The notes: generated by a model not told the origin, from the sequence alone. A stretch of DNA of 64,000 nt from Alkalibacterium sp. (GCA_020832185.1 JAFIFE010000006.1:186001-250000), one strand, 5' to 3'; counted from the first letter of the stretch, positions 9,003 through 17,870 are shown. A program made the numbers and translations.

Positions 9003-9069
9003 AACGTGGCATTGAACATTTAATTTTAAGATATCTCAAATTCAAAATAGAAGGGTGTTCTTTAAAGCG

Positions 9070-10323
9070 ATGAAAAAGAATATAGTAGGTATGGTTGTTG
9101 CAGTATTAGCATTCTTATCTTTAGGTAATGTCACCTCTGTTTCAGCAAATACGCTAGAAGCTATTCAAGAGCAGCAAGAACAAACAAAAGAAGAAATCAA
9201 TTCATTACAGACGGAAGTAAACACTGTATTGGAAGAAATAAGTGTACTTAGTATTGAAATTGGAGATTTAAATAAAGCAATCGGTGAAAAAGAGTCAGAA
9301 ATCAAACTGACTGAATCTGAAGTAGCAGCGCAGGAAGAGATTGTTGAAGCCAGACTGGAACAAGCGCGTCAGCGTCTACAGTCCTTACAAGTGAATGAAA
9401 CGAATCAGAACATTGTACTGACTATTTTAGAATCTGAAAGTTTATCTGATTTATTCAACCGTGCATTAGTTATTATGAGATTAACAGATGCCGGGAATCT
9501 ACAACTTGAACTAGCTGAAGAAGAAGTTCAGCTTCTAGTTGAACTGGAAGACAAACTAAAAACGAGTCAGGTAGAATTAGCTGAACAATTAAGTTTAGTA
9601 GAATCACAAAAAGAAGAATTTGACGGTAAAGTATCAAATCTGCAAGTACTGATCCAAGAAAATCAGACAGAATTAACTACACTGATTGAAAAAGAAGAAG
9701 TCGAAGTTGCGCGTATTGAAGAAGCAAGACGTATAGCTAGAGAAGAAGCAGCCCGCGCAGAAGCTCAACGAGTAGCAGAAGAGAAAGCGGCAGCCGAAGC
9801 AACAGCTCGACGTGAATCGGAACAAAGAGCGGCAGCAAGAGCAACTGCTGAACAAAAAGCATCAGAACAGCAAGTATCTGTTTCTTCATCAGATGATTCG
9901 ACTGCTCAAGCAGCCTCTAAACCGGCAGCAGCACCAGCAGCTAATGCGTCGTCATCTAATGAAACAAGCAGCGCGGCTAAACCAGCGACACCGGCTCCAG
10001 CACCAGCACCTGCGCCAGCTAAACCGGCACAGAGTTCAGGTCGTACGTTACGCGTACAAGCGACTGGATATTCTACAAAACAACCTAGCTTGAGCACACA
10101 CACTGCTACAGGGATTGACTTAAGAGTGAATCCTCGTGTCATCGCAGTTGACCCATCTATTATTCCATTAGGATCAATGGTAGAGGTTGAAGGCATGGGC
10201 GTTTACATCGCAGGCGATACAGGTGGAGCGATCAAAGGAAACATCATTGATATCCACTTCACTACAGTCGCAGCCGCTTTACAGTGGGGAAGACGAAGCG
10301 TGACTATCCGTGTTCTGGATTAA
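9070..10323 (+). CDS. Secreted coiled-coil protein with C-terminal 3D domain (peptidoglycan hydrolase-like)
   Basis: A 417-residue exported protein. A signal peptide (MKKNIVGMVVAVLAFLSLG, with SVSA before the likely cleavage) is followed by a long coiled coil, residues about 30-195. Then come an Ala/Glu/Arg-rich segment and an Ala/Pro linker to about residue 325, typical of wall-spanning regions. The last 95 residues form a 3D domain (ATGYSTK, then IPLGSMVEVEGMG and GDTGGAIKGNIIDIHF), the MltA-like fold named for its three aspartates. The architecture resembles YocH- and PcsB-like cell-wall proteins. An in-frame GTG at 9055 overlaps the purine-rich ribosome site; the ATG at 9070 gives a normal signal peptide and is preferred, although its spacing is long. 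Confidence 0.88.
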   Translation: MKKNIVGMVVAVLAFLSLGNVTSVSANTLEAIQEQQEQTKEEINSLQTEVNTVLEEISVLSIEIGDLNKAIGEKESEIKLTESEVAAQEEIVEARLEQARQRLQSLQVNETNQNIVLTILESESLSDLFNRALVIMRLTDAGNLQLELAEEEVQLLVELEDKLKTSQVELAEQLSLVESQKEEFDGKVSNLQVLIQENQTELTTLIEKEEVEVARIEEARRIAREEAARAEAQRVAEEKAAAEATARRESEQRAAARATAEQKASEQQVSVSSSDDSTAQAASKPAAAPAANASSSNETSSAAKPATPAPAPAPAPAKPAQSSGRTLRVQATGYSTKQPSLSTHTATGIDLRVNPRVIAVDPSIIPLGSMVEVEGMGVYIAGDTGGAIKGNIIDIHFTTVAAALQWGRRSVTIRVLD

Positions 10324-10340
10324 ATAACTGAATGAGATAT

Positions 10341-10380
10341 GGGCTGCTTGAGATGACTAATCTCAAGTGGTCCTTTTTTT
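10341..10380 (+). terminator. Terminator of the 3D-domain gene
   Basis: A 14-bp stem with some G-T pairs (10341-10354 with 10360-10373; core CTTGAGAT/ATCTCAAG) is followed by seven T. The roughly 200 bp from here to the next ATG contain no gene I can support. Confidence 0.88.
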
Positions 10381-10585
10381 CTGTACGTCCTGCTGAGTGT
10401 GCAAGAGAAAAATCTAGTGTACCAGCCGAAAGTGGAAAGCCTGACTCGCTTGTTAGACTCAGTTGCCGGTATAGGTTTATCGCACGAGTAAGAATAGGGT
10501 GTTGCTTTCTAAATAAGAATACTGTTTAATCAAAATAGAGCAAACAAGTGACGCGAACGATTAAATAAAAGGTAAGGAGAACAAC

Positions 10586-11386
10586 ATGCATTCTAAAAAA
10601 AACTTAATTGAACATCTTAAAGCACTTGGAATCAACAAAAGAGGGACTTTGCTGGTTCATTCTTCATATAAAAGCATAGGAGAGGTCGAAGGAGGTCCGG
10701 ATACTGTTCTGGATGCATTGAGTGAATATATGGCTGATGGCAATCTTATCTTGCCCACACACACGTGGAAGTATATTGATAAAGACAACCCTCTATTCGA
10801 TGTGCAGCATTCTCCTTCGAATGTCGGTATTTTAACTGAAAAATTTAGACATAGAGAGGGCGTTGTCCGGTCCGAACATCCCACACATTCCGTGGCGGCA
10901 TTAGGGAATCAGGCGGATCTATTTGTAGAAGGGGACTATTTACATGACACGCCCTGTGCAAGAGATTCTGTATGGGGAACAATTGTTGATCAACACGCAC
11001 AGGTTTTGATGATTGGCGTAGATTTAACTCGCTGTACCTTTATTCATGGAATCGAAGAGTGGGTAGATATTCCTAATCGAATGACTGATACCCACGAAGA
11101 GCTTTACAGCATCTTACGTACAGGAGAAACAGTTGAAGTGCCTTCCCGTCGTCACTGTGGCTTGTCCTGGTCTCATCATTTCTGGAAAGTGGATGATATT
11201 CTTCAAGAAGAAGGGGCAATGACTAAAGGAGTGTTTGGCGATGCTGAAACACGCGTAGTCGATACAGTAAAGACCACTGAACTTTTGACTGAACTGCTCA
11301 CACAACATCCGGATTTGTTCTCAGATAATGAGCCTTTGGAAGAAAAGTGGCGCTATTATTTTCAACGGAAACAAAGTGAAGACTAA
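10586..11386 (+). CDS. AAC(3)-family aminoglycoside N-acetyltransferase-like protein
   Basis: A 266-residue member of the antibiotic acetyltransferase superfamily, which uses acetyl-CoA to acetylate the 3-amino group of aminoglycosides. Family features are GTLLVHSSYKSIGEVEGGP near residue 20, LILPTHTW near 55, EHPTHSVAALG near 98 (with the conserved histidine), TPCARDSVWG near 122 and LMIGVDLTRCTFIHGIE near 140. The ATG follows AAGGTAAGGAG. Chromosomal members in Firmicutes (YokD-like) often have no proven resistance role, so the substrate is open. It is followed 19 bp later by an alpha/beta hydrolase gene, probably on the same transcript. Confidence 0.88.
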   Translation: MHSKKNLIEHLKALGINKRGTLLVHSSYKSIGEVEGGPDTVLDALSEYMADGNLILPTHTWKYIDKDNPLFDVQHSPSNVGILTEKFRHREGVVRSEHPTHSVAALGNQADLFVEGDYLHDTPCARDSVWGTIVDQHAQVLMIGVDLTRCTFIHGIEEWVDIPNRMTDTHEELYSILRTGETVEVPSRRHCGLSWSHHFWKVDDILQEEGAMTKGVFGDAETRVVDTVKTTELLTELLTQHPDLFSDNEPLEEKWRYYFQRKQSED

Positions 11387-11405
11387 GTAAAAGAGGGACA
11401 CAAAA

Positions 11406-12152
11406 ATGAAACTGACTATAAGACAGCGAAAATTAGCTAATACTATTCCAGTACTGGAAGTTGTTCCGCGTGAAAGTAGAAATGATTTATTGCCGCTGAT
11501 TATTTATTACCATGGCTGGCAGTCAGCTAAAGAACTGGTATTGACGCAGGGACGCAAACTCGCACAGGAAGGATTCAGAGTGATCCTTCCAGACGCAGTG
11601 AACCATGGGGACCGCAGACAGGATATGACAAAGATTCCCTCCCTGACCTTCTGGCAGAGCATTCATACCAATTTGTTTGAATTCGGTTCTATCGTCAATC
11701 ATTTTCAGAAACAGGGTCTGGCAGATGACCGCCTGGCAGTTGGAGGCGTATCTATGGGAGGGATCACAACCTGTGCACTCCTTACTCACCATCCGGAAAT
11801 TAAAGTAGCGGCATGCGTTATGGGGTCACCCAAACCTGTAAACTATAGAGAACGTATCTTTAAGCATGCAGAAGAACTGGGACGGTTTTATCCACATGAT
11901 TACAAGTCACTCTTATCGTGGGTTCCTGAGTACGATCTTTCACTGAAACCTGACACATTGGGTGATCGGCCAGTATTATTCTGGCATGGGACTGACGACC
12001 GTATTGTCCCCTATAATGATGTGGCTGAATTTGTTGGAGAGAATCCCCGAGCTAATCTGACATTTATTCAGGAAGAGGAAAAACACTTGGTCAGAGGGCA
12101 TACGATGGATAAAATCACTGAATATTTTGTGAATGAAATGGGGAAAATTTAG
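11406..12152 (+). CDS. Alpha/beta hydrolase (YitV-like esterase)
   Basis: A 248-residue serine hydrolase. The nucleophile elbow is GGVSMGGIT (Ser near residue 117), the acid lies in WHGTDDRIVPY near 198, and the histidine is in the EEKHLVRGHT region near 230. PLIIYYHGWQSAKE near residue 28 is the oxyanion-hole region. The dienelactone-hydrolase-like pattern and length match YitV of Bacillus. Substrate unknown. It starts shortly after the acetyltransferase and ends before a shared terminator. Confidence 0.82.
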   Translation: MKLTIRQRKLANTIPVLEVVPRESRNDLLPLIIYYHGWQSAKELVLTQGRKLAQEGFRVILPDAVNHGDRRQDMTKIPSLTFWQSIHTNLFEFGSIVNHFQKQGLADDRLAVGGVSMGGITTCALLTHHPEIKVAACVMGSPKPVNYRERIFKHAEELGRFYPHDYKSLLSWVPEYDLSLKPDTLGDRPVLFWHGTDDRIVPYNDVAEFVGENPRANLTFIQEEEKHLVRGHTMDKITEYFVNEMGKI

Positions 12153-12211
12153 AAGGCCACGCTTGAAGAAATAATAGATTTTACCTTTAAATAGCCTATG
12201 AAGGACACGCG

Positions 12212-12258
12212 AAAAGCGTACTGACGACTAAGCTTAATAGTCGATCAGTACGCTTTTT
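12212..12258. terminator. Bidirectional terminator between convergent genes
   Basis: Thirteen base pairs AAAAGCGTACTGA (12212-12224) with TCAGTACGCTTTT (12245-12257), extended inward by CGACTA/TAGTCG with a one-base bulge, and T or A runs on both flanks. Confidence 0.9.
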
Positions 12259-12649
12259 AAAATTCCTTTAATTCCCAGGTGATGAGATCATTCTCTGCAG
12301 GGATAAAATCCCCGGCACCTTCATTAACCATTTCATCGTTGACTTCATATACCCAGAACATTTTTTCTTCAGGATCCTGTTCGATGCCCTCAATAGCCTC
12401 AATGAACCCGTCATCAGTCACTACAATATCGTAATGCTGCTGCATCAGTTCCATGAGAGTGGTGTCTTCAGCGATTTCAATGGTATCTTCACTCACTTCT
12501 TGGCCTTGAGCAATGATGATGACTTGGACCTCCTGATCCTGTTCGGCTGTTGATGGCGTATTTGAAGCAAGTCCGGAGGTCCAGAGTCCAACGACTATCA
12601 GGACAACAACGATCGCACTTCCAAATATAAAATTCAGTTTTTTATTCAT
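12257..12649 (-). CDS. DUF4430 membrane-anchored protein
   Basis: A 130-residue extracellular protein with one N-terminal membrane anchor (FIFGSAIVVVLIVVGLW, residues 8-24) and a DUF4430 domain. That fold is related to the C-terminal domain of the vitamin B12 carriers transcobalamin and intrinsic factor. Family marks are TTLMELMQQHYDIVV near residue 64, the glycine/isoleucine segment GFIEAIEGI, and FWVYEVNDEMVNEGAGDF near 98, ending with DLITWELKEF. The ATG follows AAAGGAGAC. It lies 34 bp downstream of an ECF S-component gene and probably delivers ligand to it; this is inference from the pairing. Confidence 0.8.
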   Translation of the reverse strand: MNKKLNFIFGSAIVVVLIVVGLWTSGLASNTPSTAEQDQEVQVIIIAQGQEVSEDTIEIAEDTTLMELMQQHYDIVVTDDGFIEAIEGIEQDPEEKMFWVYEVNDEMVNEGAGDFIPAENDLITWELKEF

Positions 12650-12683
12650 TTTCGTCTCCTTTAATGCTCTTCTATCTCTCCTA

Positions 12684-13229
12684 TCAGCCTGACTTCTTAT
12701 CGGTCAGTTGAAACACCCGCATACAAACAGGGTACAGCAAAGGTAAGAAGGCAAAATTTCCAAAAGCATGCAGTAAATCAAAGCTTAAACCGGCTAAGTA
12801 ATACGGAATAAAAATAGACCATCCAAACAGAGGGGCTTGAATAAGAGAGAGTACTAACCCGTATATTATGCCTAAAAAAGCAGCATATAGTTGCAGCAGT
12901 GGGATAGGAACGGTGTCATGATCATCTTCGAGTAAACTGGAAAGTAAGATCAGAACAGCGTACCCTCCAATCTGAGCGACCGTCCAGGGCCCCATACCTA
13001 AAAACATATTAGTCAAGACAACAGACAGCAGGGCAACTAACATGCCTACTTTCCATCCGAAATATAACGTAATGCAAAGCAGCAAAACAGTCATGGGCTG
13101 GACATTGGGCAGAAATGAAAAGGACAGCCTGCCGACAGAAACAAGGGCTGTTAATAGAGCGATTCGTGTCAATGTTCTCGTCTTATGTTTGATCTGAGCA
13201 CGCGTGTGCTTATGTGGATTGGAGCTCAT
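12684..13229 (-). CDS. ECF transporter S component (possible cobalamin type)
   Basis: A 181-residue membrane protein with about six spans, the size of ECF substrate-binding subunits. LTRIALLTALVSVGRLSF near residue 20 carries the alanine-rich first helix used to contact the energizing T subunit, and LPNVQPMTVLLLC and GMGPWTVAQIGGYAV are motifs I associate with cobalamin-like S components. No ATPase or T subunit is nearby, so it would share the cell's common ECF module. Downstream DUF4430 supports a corrinoid or similar large ligand. I see no cobalamin riboswitch in the 170 bp upstream. Substrate assignment is tentative. Confidence 0.78.
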   Translation of the reverse strand: MSSNPHKHTRAQIKHKTRTLTRIALLTALVSVGRLSFSFLPNVQPMTVLLLCITLYFGWKVGMLVALLSVVLTNMFLGMGPWTVAQIGGYAVLILLSSLLEDDHDTVPIPLLQLYAAFLGIIYGLVLSLIQAPLFGWSIFIPYYLAGLSFDLLHAFGNFAFLPLLYPVCMRVFQLTDKKSG

Positions 13230-13345
13230 CTATACTCTCCCTGCCATTCTAGTTCAGTAATGTACTGAGGGGATGATAATGATCATCAGGTTTATCCCCT
13301 ATATCCTATCTATTAATAATAACAAGGACAGCAGGCATTCACAAC

Positions 13346-13380
13346 AAAAAGAGAAACCTGACACGAGTCAGGATCCTCTT
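13346..13380 (-). terminator. Terminator of the aldo-keto reductase gene
   Basis: Stem CCTGAC (13357-13362) with GTCAGG (13367-13372), extended by AGAG/CTCT outside, with an A run at 13346-13350 that reads as U in the minus-strand transcript. Confidence 0.8.
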
Positions 13381-13401
13381 TTAAAGTAACGGTTGACTTT
13401 A

Positions 13402-14385
13402 TTAATAGGGTCCACGAATGTTATCGTGAACGTTTTTCCAGTAAAAGTCGCTTAACCTGGTCAATTCATTTTTAGAGAAGTCTTTAACATCAAGGGATTT
13501 AAGGTTATCCAGTACTTGTTTCTCATTTTTGAAACCTGGAATCACACTGGTTACAGCTTCTTGCTGCATGACCCATTTGAGTGCCGCACGTGTCATACTG
13601 CCGCGGTCATCACCGATCCATTTAAGCTGATCACTCAACTCGACCCCTGTATTAAACGGCAGTCCGCCAAATGTTTCACCGACATTGAATGCTGCGCCGT
13701 CTTTATTATAATGACGGTGATCGCTGTCTTCAAACGTATGATCTTTAGAGAACTTGCCTGTTAGAAGTCCGCTTGCCAGAGGAACACGAGCCAGAATACC
13801 GACCCCTTTTTCCTGAGCTTTGGGGAATAATTCTTTTAACGGTTTTTGTCTTAACAGGTTGAAAATAACTTGCAGTGAGCTGGCATTGGTATTTTCCAGT
13901 ACATACAGGCCTTCTTCATCTGATTCAACACTGACGCCATAACTTCTGATTTTACCTTCCTGTTTCAGCTTATCAAGAATAGGGAAAACATCTGTATTCT
14001 TGAGCATATCAAGTGGTGCACAATGAATCTGATACAAGTCGATAGTATCGCGGTTTAATCGTCTCAAGCTATTTTCAAGATACTGTCTGATCTGTTCTTC
14101 CGAATAATTTGCCGGATCATTGATATCTCCGTTACGGATAAACTTGGTTGCAATGTGAATCTTGTCTTCTTTACCTTTCGTCGCTTTGGCTAACAGCTCT
14201 TCACTGTGGCCTCCGCCATAAACGTCAGCAGTGTCAAAAAAGTTGACGCCAGCTTCCATTGCCCGGTCCAGACCTTTGAAAGCTTCTTCGTCACTATGCG
14301 TGCCCCAGTCGCCTCCTATTGCCCATGTACCAAAGCCCAGCTCGCTTACGGATAATCCAGAATCGCCTAACTGATTATACTTCAT
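13402..14385 (-). CDS. Aldo/keto reductase
   Basis: A 327-residue NADPH-dependent oxidoreductase of the IolS/YhdN-like group. Catalytic residues are visible: Asp and Tyr in NFFDTADVYGGGHSEELL near residues 50-56, Lys in IHIATKF near 81, and His in LYQIHCAP near 121. The C-terminal cofactor-binding segment is TSVIPGFKNEKQVLDNL near 285. The ATG follows AACAAGGAG. Single-gene unit with its own terminator. Substrate unknown. A CcpA-like element (AGAAAGCGTTTCAT) lies about 50 bp upstream of the start, suggesting carbon control. Confidence 0.9.
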   Translation of the reverse strand: MKYNQLGDSGLSVSELGFGTWAIGGDWGTHSDEEAFKGLDRAMEAGVNFFDTADVYGGGHSEELLAKATKGKEDKIHIATKFIRNGDINDPANYSEEQIRQYLENSLRRLNRDTIDLYQIHCAPLDMLKNTDVFPILDKLKQEGKIRSYGVSVESDEEGLYVLENTNASSLQVIFNLLRQKPLKELFPKAQEKGVGILARVPLASGLLTGKFSKDHTFEDSDHRHYNKDGAAFNVGETFGGLPFNTGVELSDQLKWIGDDRGSMTRAALKWVMQQEAVTSVIPGFKNEKQVLDNLKSLDVKDFSKNELTRLSDFYWKNVHDNIRGPY

Positions 14386-14515
14386 TATATTCTCTCCTTG
14401 TTATTAAAAGTCTAGGTTTAGTATAGCACAGAATAGAGAAAGCGTTTCATTTTAATGGCTTTCTAAATAGATAAGTAACTTTTAGTAAGTAATTTTTAAT
14501 AGACCCCTCGTAAAG

Positions 14516-14544
14516 CTGACAAATGTTCCCATTTTTGGTAAAAT
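14516..14544 (+). promoter_or_regulatory. Promoter of the small acidic gene and uvrC
   Basis: CTGACA (14516-14521) and TAAAAT (14539-14544) with an ideal 17-bp spacer, 40 bp ahead of the ATG at 14585. Confidence 0.7.
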
Positions 14545-14584
14545 AAACAGGACTTTTAGAACAGTAGAGAGGGTGCAGGGGAAC

Positions 14585-14839
14585 ATGGAAGAAGTATTTA
14601 TAGATTTTTATCGTGAAAAAGATGAACAGGCATTCTTAGACATGTGGCAGTCAGCACATGGAAAACTGAGTGATGACGAAATCGATGCCCTATATGAAGA
14701 GATCGCTGATGCAATCGATGCAGCTGTAAAGGAAGGGTCTCATGAACTGGGAAGCGTGTTTGAATATAAGGGAATCACTGTAGGGAAATCAGATTTCAAC
14801 ACATTTTATGCTCTTTATATTTTTGAACAGGAAAACTGA
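14585..14839 (+). CDS. Small acidic hypothetical protein
   Basis: An 84-residue acidic soluble protein (begins MEEVFIDFYREKDEQAFLD) with no membrane segment. I do not recognise a family. An in-frame GTG at 14573 overlaps the purine-rich site GAGAGGG, so I choose the ATG at 14585, which has AGGGG close by. It has a good promoter and ends 32 bp before the uvrC start, so it is probably cotranscribed with uvrC; a link to DNA repair is not otherwise supported. Confidence 0.65.
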   Translation: MEEVFIDFYREKDEQAFLDMWQSAHGKLSDDEIDALYEEIADAIDAAVKEGSHELGSVFEYKGITVGKSDFNTFYALYIFEQEN

Positions 14840-14871
14840 TAGCTAAATGAATGGAAAAAGGAGGTGTTTTT

Positions 14872-16662
14872 TTGTCTGTCGAAATCATTGAGAACAAATT
14901 GCAGTTGCTGCCGGATATGCCGGGGTGCTACATCATGAAAAATAAGAATGATGAAATCATCTATATTGGAAAAGCGAAGAATCTAAAAAATCGTGTCAGG
15001 TCTTACTTCCGTGGCGAACATGAGGGGAAAACTAAGCGACTAGTTGAAGACATTGTTGATTTTGAGACGATCGTGACTGGGTCAGACAAAGAAGCACTCC
15101 TTTTGGAAGTGACTCTGATTCAGAAACATCAGCCCAAATACAATATTCGGCTCAAACGGGGGACCAGCTACCCATACCTGAAAATCACAAATGAAAAAGA
15201 TCCTCAACTGGTGATTACGTCAGATGTTGAACATGATGGGGCGTATTATTTTGGTCCCTATCCAGATGTCTGGGCAGCTTCTGAAACCAAGCAGCTGATT
15301 CAGAAAATTTACCCACTCAGAAAATGTAATGGCCATCAGGGCAGAGCATGTCTGTATTATCATATTGGCCAATGCATCGGGCCGTGTGATCATGAGATTA
15401 CTAAAGAAGAATACGATCAGCAGATCAGTCGAATCAAGTCCTTTTTAAACGGGAACGTGACGGATATCAAACGTGATTTGAAACAGAAAATGCAGGAAGC
15501 TGCTGAGGAAATGAATTACGAGCGCGCAGCAGAATTTAGAGATCAAGTGTCGTATATTGAACGGACGGTTGAAAAGCAATCAATCATATCCAACAACTAT
15601 ACGCCTAGAGACTTCTTTAATTATTACATGGACAAAGGCTGGATTTCGATACAGGTCTTTTTTGTCAGACAGGCTACATTGATCAAGCGTGAAGCCACCA
15701 TGTTTCCTATATATGATACGCCCGAAGAAGAATTGATGAGCTTTATGATTCAGTATTATCAGGATAAAAACAACCGAAAGCCGAAAGAAATATATGTTCC
15801 GGAAACTGTGGATCGAGCCCTTCTGGAAGAGGCACTTGATGCCAAAGTACTAATTCCTCAAAAAGGCCGCAAGAAAGAATTGCTTGATTTGACTGGCAAA
15901 AACAGCGAGCTGGCATTGAAAGAGAAATTCCGCCTGATTGAAATGCAGGAACGTAAAACCACTGGAGCAATCGAGGAGCTGTCTCAACGTATGGGACTGC
16001 CTTACCTTGAACGCATCGAAGCTTTTGACCATTCAAATATTCAAGGGTCAAATCCTGTATCAGCAATGGTCTCCTTTAAAGACGGAACACCGGACAAAAC
16101 AAATTACCGTAAATATAAAATTAAAACAGTCGTTGGAAGTAATGAGTATGCGACCACTCAAGAGGTGATACGCAGACGGTACTCTAGATTGCTGAAAGAA
16201 AGAAAACCCCTGCCTGATCTGATATTAATGGATGGGGGGAAAGTACAGGTCAATGCGGCACTGGATGTTCTCCAGAATGAACTATCGTTGATGATTCCTG
16301 TAGCGGGTATGGTCAAGGATAATAAACACAGAACGGCTGGTCTGATCTTTGGAGAAGCTTTTGAACCGGTCATATTGGACTCGAGAAGTCAGTCGTTTCA
16401 TCTGGTTCAAAGGATCCAGGAGGAAGTGCACCGCTTTGCGATTACCTTTCACCGTAATGTACGAAGCAAAAACAGTTTTACCAGTCAGCTGGATGACATT
16501 GAAGGAGTGGGACCTAAGACGCGAACAAAAGTATTGCGCCACTTTAAATCGATGAAGCGACTGAGAGAAGCAGAGTTAGAAGAACTGACCAAACTTGGGA
16601 TCTCAAAAGGGGTCGCTGAACGCATCAAAGAAACGCTTGAACAATCTGCACCAAGCAGTTAA
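14872..16662 (+). CDS. uvrC: Excinuclease ABC subunit C
   Basis: A 596-residue nucleotide-excision repair nuclease that makes both incisions once UvrB is loaded at a lesion. Domains in order: GIY-YIG nuclease (PDMPGCYIMKN then IIYIGKAKNLKNRVRSYF, residues about 14-50), the cysteine-rich link (CNGHQGRACLYYHIGQCIGPC near 155), the UVR motif (EEMNYERAAEFRDQV near 206), the RNase H-like C-terminal nuclease (EAFDHSNIQGSNPVSAMV near 384) and a terminal helix-hairpin-helix pair (DIEGVGPKTRTKVLRHF). An upstream in-frame ATG exists at 14851, but the consensus AAAGGAGGTG (14856-14865) points to the TTG at 14872. Confidence 0.96.
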   Translation: MSVEIIENKLQLLPDMPGCYIMKNKNDEIIYIGKAKNLKNRVRSYFRGEHEGKTKRLVEDIVDFETIVTGSDKEALLLEVTLIQKHQPKYNIRLKRGTSYPYLKITNEKDPQLVITSDVEHDGAYYFGPYPDVWAASETKQLIQKIYPLRKCNGHQGRACLYYHIGQCIGPCDHEITKEEYDQQISRIKSFLNGNVTDIKRDLKQKMQEAAEEMNYERAAEFRDQVSYIERTVEKQSIISNNYTPRDFFNYYMDKGWISIQVFFVRQATLIKREATMFPIYDTPEEELMSFMIQYYQDKNNRKPKEIYVPETVDRALLEEALDAKVLIPQKGRKKELLDLTGKNSELALKEKFRLIEMQERKTTGAIEELSQRMGLPYLERIEAFDHSNIQGSNPVSAMVSFKDGTPDKTNYRKYKIKTVVGSNEYATTQEVIRRRYSRLLKERKPLPDLILMDGGKVQVNAALDVLQNELSLMIPVAGMVKDNKHRTAGLIFGEAFEPVILDSRSQSFHLVQRIQEEVHRFAITFHRNVRSKNSFTSQLDDIEGVGPKTRTKVLRHFKSMKRLREAELEELTKLGISKGVAERIKETLEQSAPSS

Positions 16663-16677
16663 ATAGGAGAGACGAGT

Positions 16678-17235
16678 ATGATTAGAGATGCCAGAAAAGA
16701 AGACGCAGAAGACATCGTTGACTTGTTTAAAGTCATTTTGACCGATATGGAGTTGCCTATTATGACCGAGGTTTCATGGGACAGATTGAAACCCGCATTA
16801 ATAGACGCAGTAAAGGGAGACAATTATAGACAAAACTATAAAAATGCCATTGTTAAAGTGATCGATGGAGAAATTGCCGGCTTCTGTTTTGGGTATAAAG
16901 GCGGGTCGGAAACGGAGTATGAATCACTCAAGACGGTGATCGATGCTCATGGATTACCGGCTTTTGAAACCTACAGTGAAAATGAAACTGTGGAAGGCGA
17001 ATGGTACCTGGACTCTATCGTGACAAAAGCCGAGTACCGAGGAAAAGGTGTCGGAAAAGAGTTGATGGCTGCTGCCTATGCCCGAGCGAAGGCCATGGGA
17101 ATACCCGTTGTCGGCTTGAACGTCGATCATGGGAATCCTCGTGCACGTGAACTCTACGAAGCGCAGGGGTTTGAGAAGACTAAAGAAATCATGATTGCGG
17201 ATCATGCCTACGACCACATGCAGAAGCACGTATAA
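16678..17235 (+). CDS. GNAT-family N-acetyltransferase
   Basis: A 185-residue acetyl-CoA-dependent acetyltransferase. The family core is LDSIVTKAEYRGKGVGKELMAAAYARAK near residues 103-130, with the RGKGVG pyrophosphate loop, followed by VVGLNVDHGNPRARELYEAQGFEKT. The ATG follows AGGAGAGACGAGT, 15 bp after uvrC, so it is likely the last gene of that transcript. Acceptor substrate unknown. Confidence 0.88.
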   Translation: MIRDARKEDAEDIVDLFKVILTDMELPIMTEVSWDRLKPALIDAVKGDNYRQNYKNAIVKVIDGEIAGFCFGYKGGSETEYESLKTVIDAHGLPAFETYSENETVEGEWYLDSIVTKAEYRGKGVGKELMAAAYARAKAMGIPVVGLNVDHGNPRARELYEAQGFEKTKEIMIADHAYDHMQKHV

Positions 17236-17238
17236 AAA

Positions 17239-17280
17239 AATGACGCTTAAGAAGATAATCTTATCTCCTTAAGCGTCATT
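17239..17280. terminator. Bidirectional terminator
   Basis: A 13-bp stem AATGACGCTTAAG (17239-17251) with CTTAAGCGTCATT (17268-17280), an inner AGATA/TATCT stem, and A and T runs on the flanks. It separates the acetyltransferase gene from the convergent LURP-one gene. Confidence 0.9.
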
Positions 17281-17297
17281 CTTTGACTTTATGGGGT

Positions 17298-17870
17298 TTA
17301 TTTTGACCAGATTGCTTTTTTAAGTCTCATCCATACGGGGTGCATAAAGCTTAAGCTGTATTTCTCCTGCTTCAACTCATTCCATACCGTTTCTTTATTC
17401 TGTTCATAATGGTCCAGAAGCTGTGAAATGAGGCAGGCTACTGGTGCGATTTTTTCATTATCAAATGTCAGGATATAAAACTCTCCTGTAAAGGAGACGG
17501 ACTTTTCAATCGTCAGTATTTTTTTTGCGAAACGCCTGACAGTAAAGACTTGGTTATCGTAATCTCCAGTGATGACCCAGTTTAACCGACTGACAGTAAA
17601 ATGAGGCTTTCTAATGCCCTGCAAGCCGGAGCGTTTTCTTATCGTGCCGATTTTATTTCCATCCTGATACAATCTGAATTTTGGAAATACAGATAAAACG
17701 ACTTGTCTGGCTTCGACAATACGCTTGCCATCCATTGAATAGACAGAAAGTTTATCCCCCATACGGCCCCATTTACCCACAATCAAATAAAGCTTTTCAC
17801 CTGATTCACTGGTGACGAGCATGCGGTCTTGAATCGTCTGATATTCTTTTTTTATAAATAGACGAACCAT
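17298..17870 (-). CDS. LURP-one-related (YxjI-like) protein
   Basis: A 190-residue soluble protein with the repeating beta-strand pattern of the Tubby-like LURP-one/YxjI family: MVRLFIKKEYQTIQDRMLV, then YLIVGKWGRMGDKLSVYSMDG, FPKFRLYQDGNKIGTIRKR and WVITGDYDNQVFTV. Molecular role in bacteria is unknown. A GTG nine bases upstream is in frame but lies inside the GAGGTG ribosome site, so the ATG at 17870 is used. Single-gene unit. Confidence 0.75.
   Translation of the reverse strand: MVRLFIKKEYQTIQDRMLVTSESGEKLYLIVGKWGRMGDKLSVYSMDGKRIVEARQVVLSVFPKFRLYQDGNKIGTIRKRSGLQGIRKPHFTVSRLNWVITGDYDNQVFTVRRFAKKILTIEKSVSFTGEFYILTFDNEKIAPVACLISQLLDHYEQNKETVWNELKQEKYSLSFMHPVWMRLKKAIWSK

Noticed and set aside
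9906-10196. Open frames opposite and beside the Ala/Pro-rich region of the 3D-domain gene
   Set aside because: Low-complexity GCA/CCA codons create long open frames in several phases. None has a start signal or family similarity.
10332-10529. A 65-codon open frame after the 3D-domain gene
   Set aside because: It begins inside the terminator hairpin, has no ribosome site, and its translation is rich in Arg/Cys/Ser with no recognizable fold. The interval also shares only GCAACTGAGT with the 52-bp repeats, which is too short to call a copy.
10586-11386. Acquired antibiotic resistance gene on a mobile element
   Set aside because: No transposase, integrase, inverted repeats or composition shift surround the AAC(3)-like gene; it looks like a resident chromosomal family member.
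13269-13299. GGGGAT/ATCCCC inverted repeat upstream of the ECF gene as a cobalamin riboswitch
   Set aside because: Only one 6-bp stem is visible, with no B12-box sequence and too little room for the conserved core of that riboswitch.
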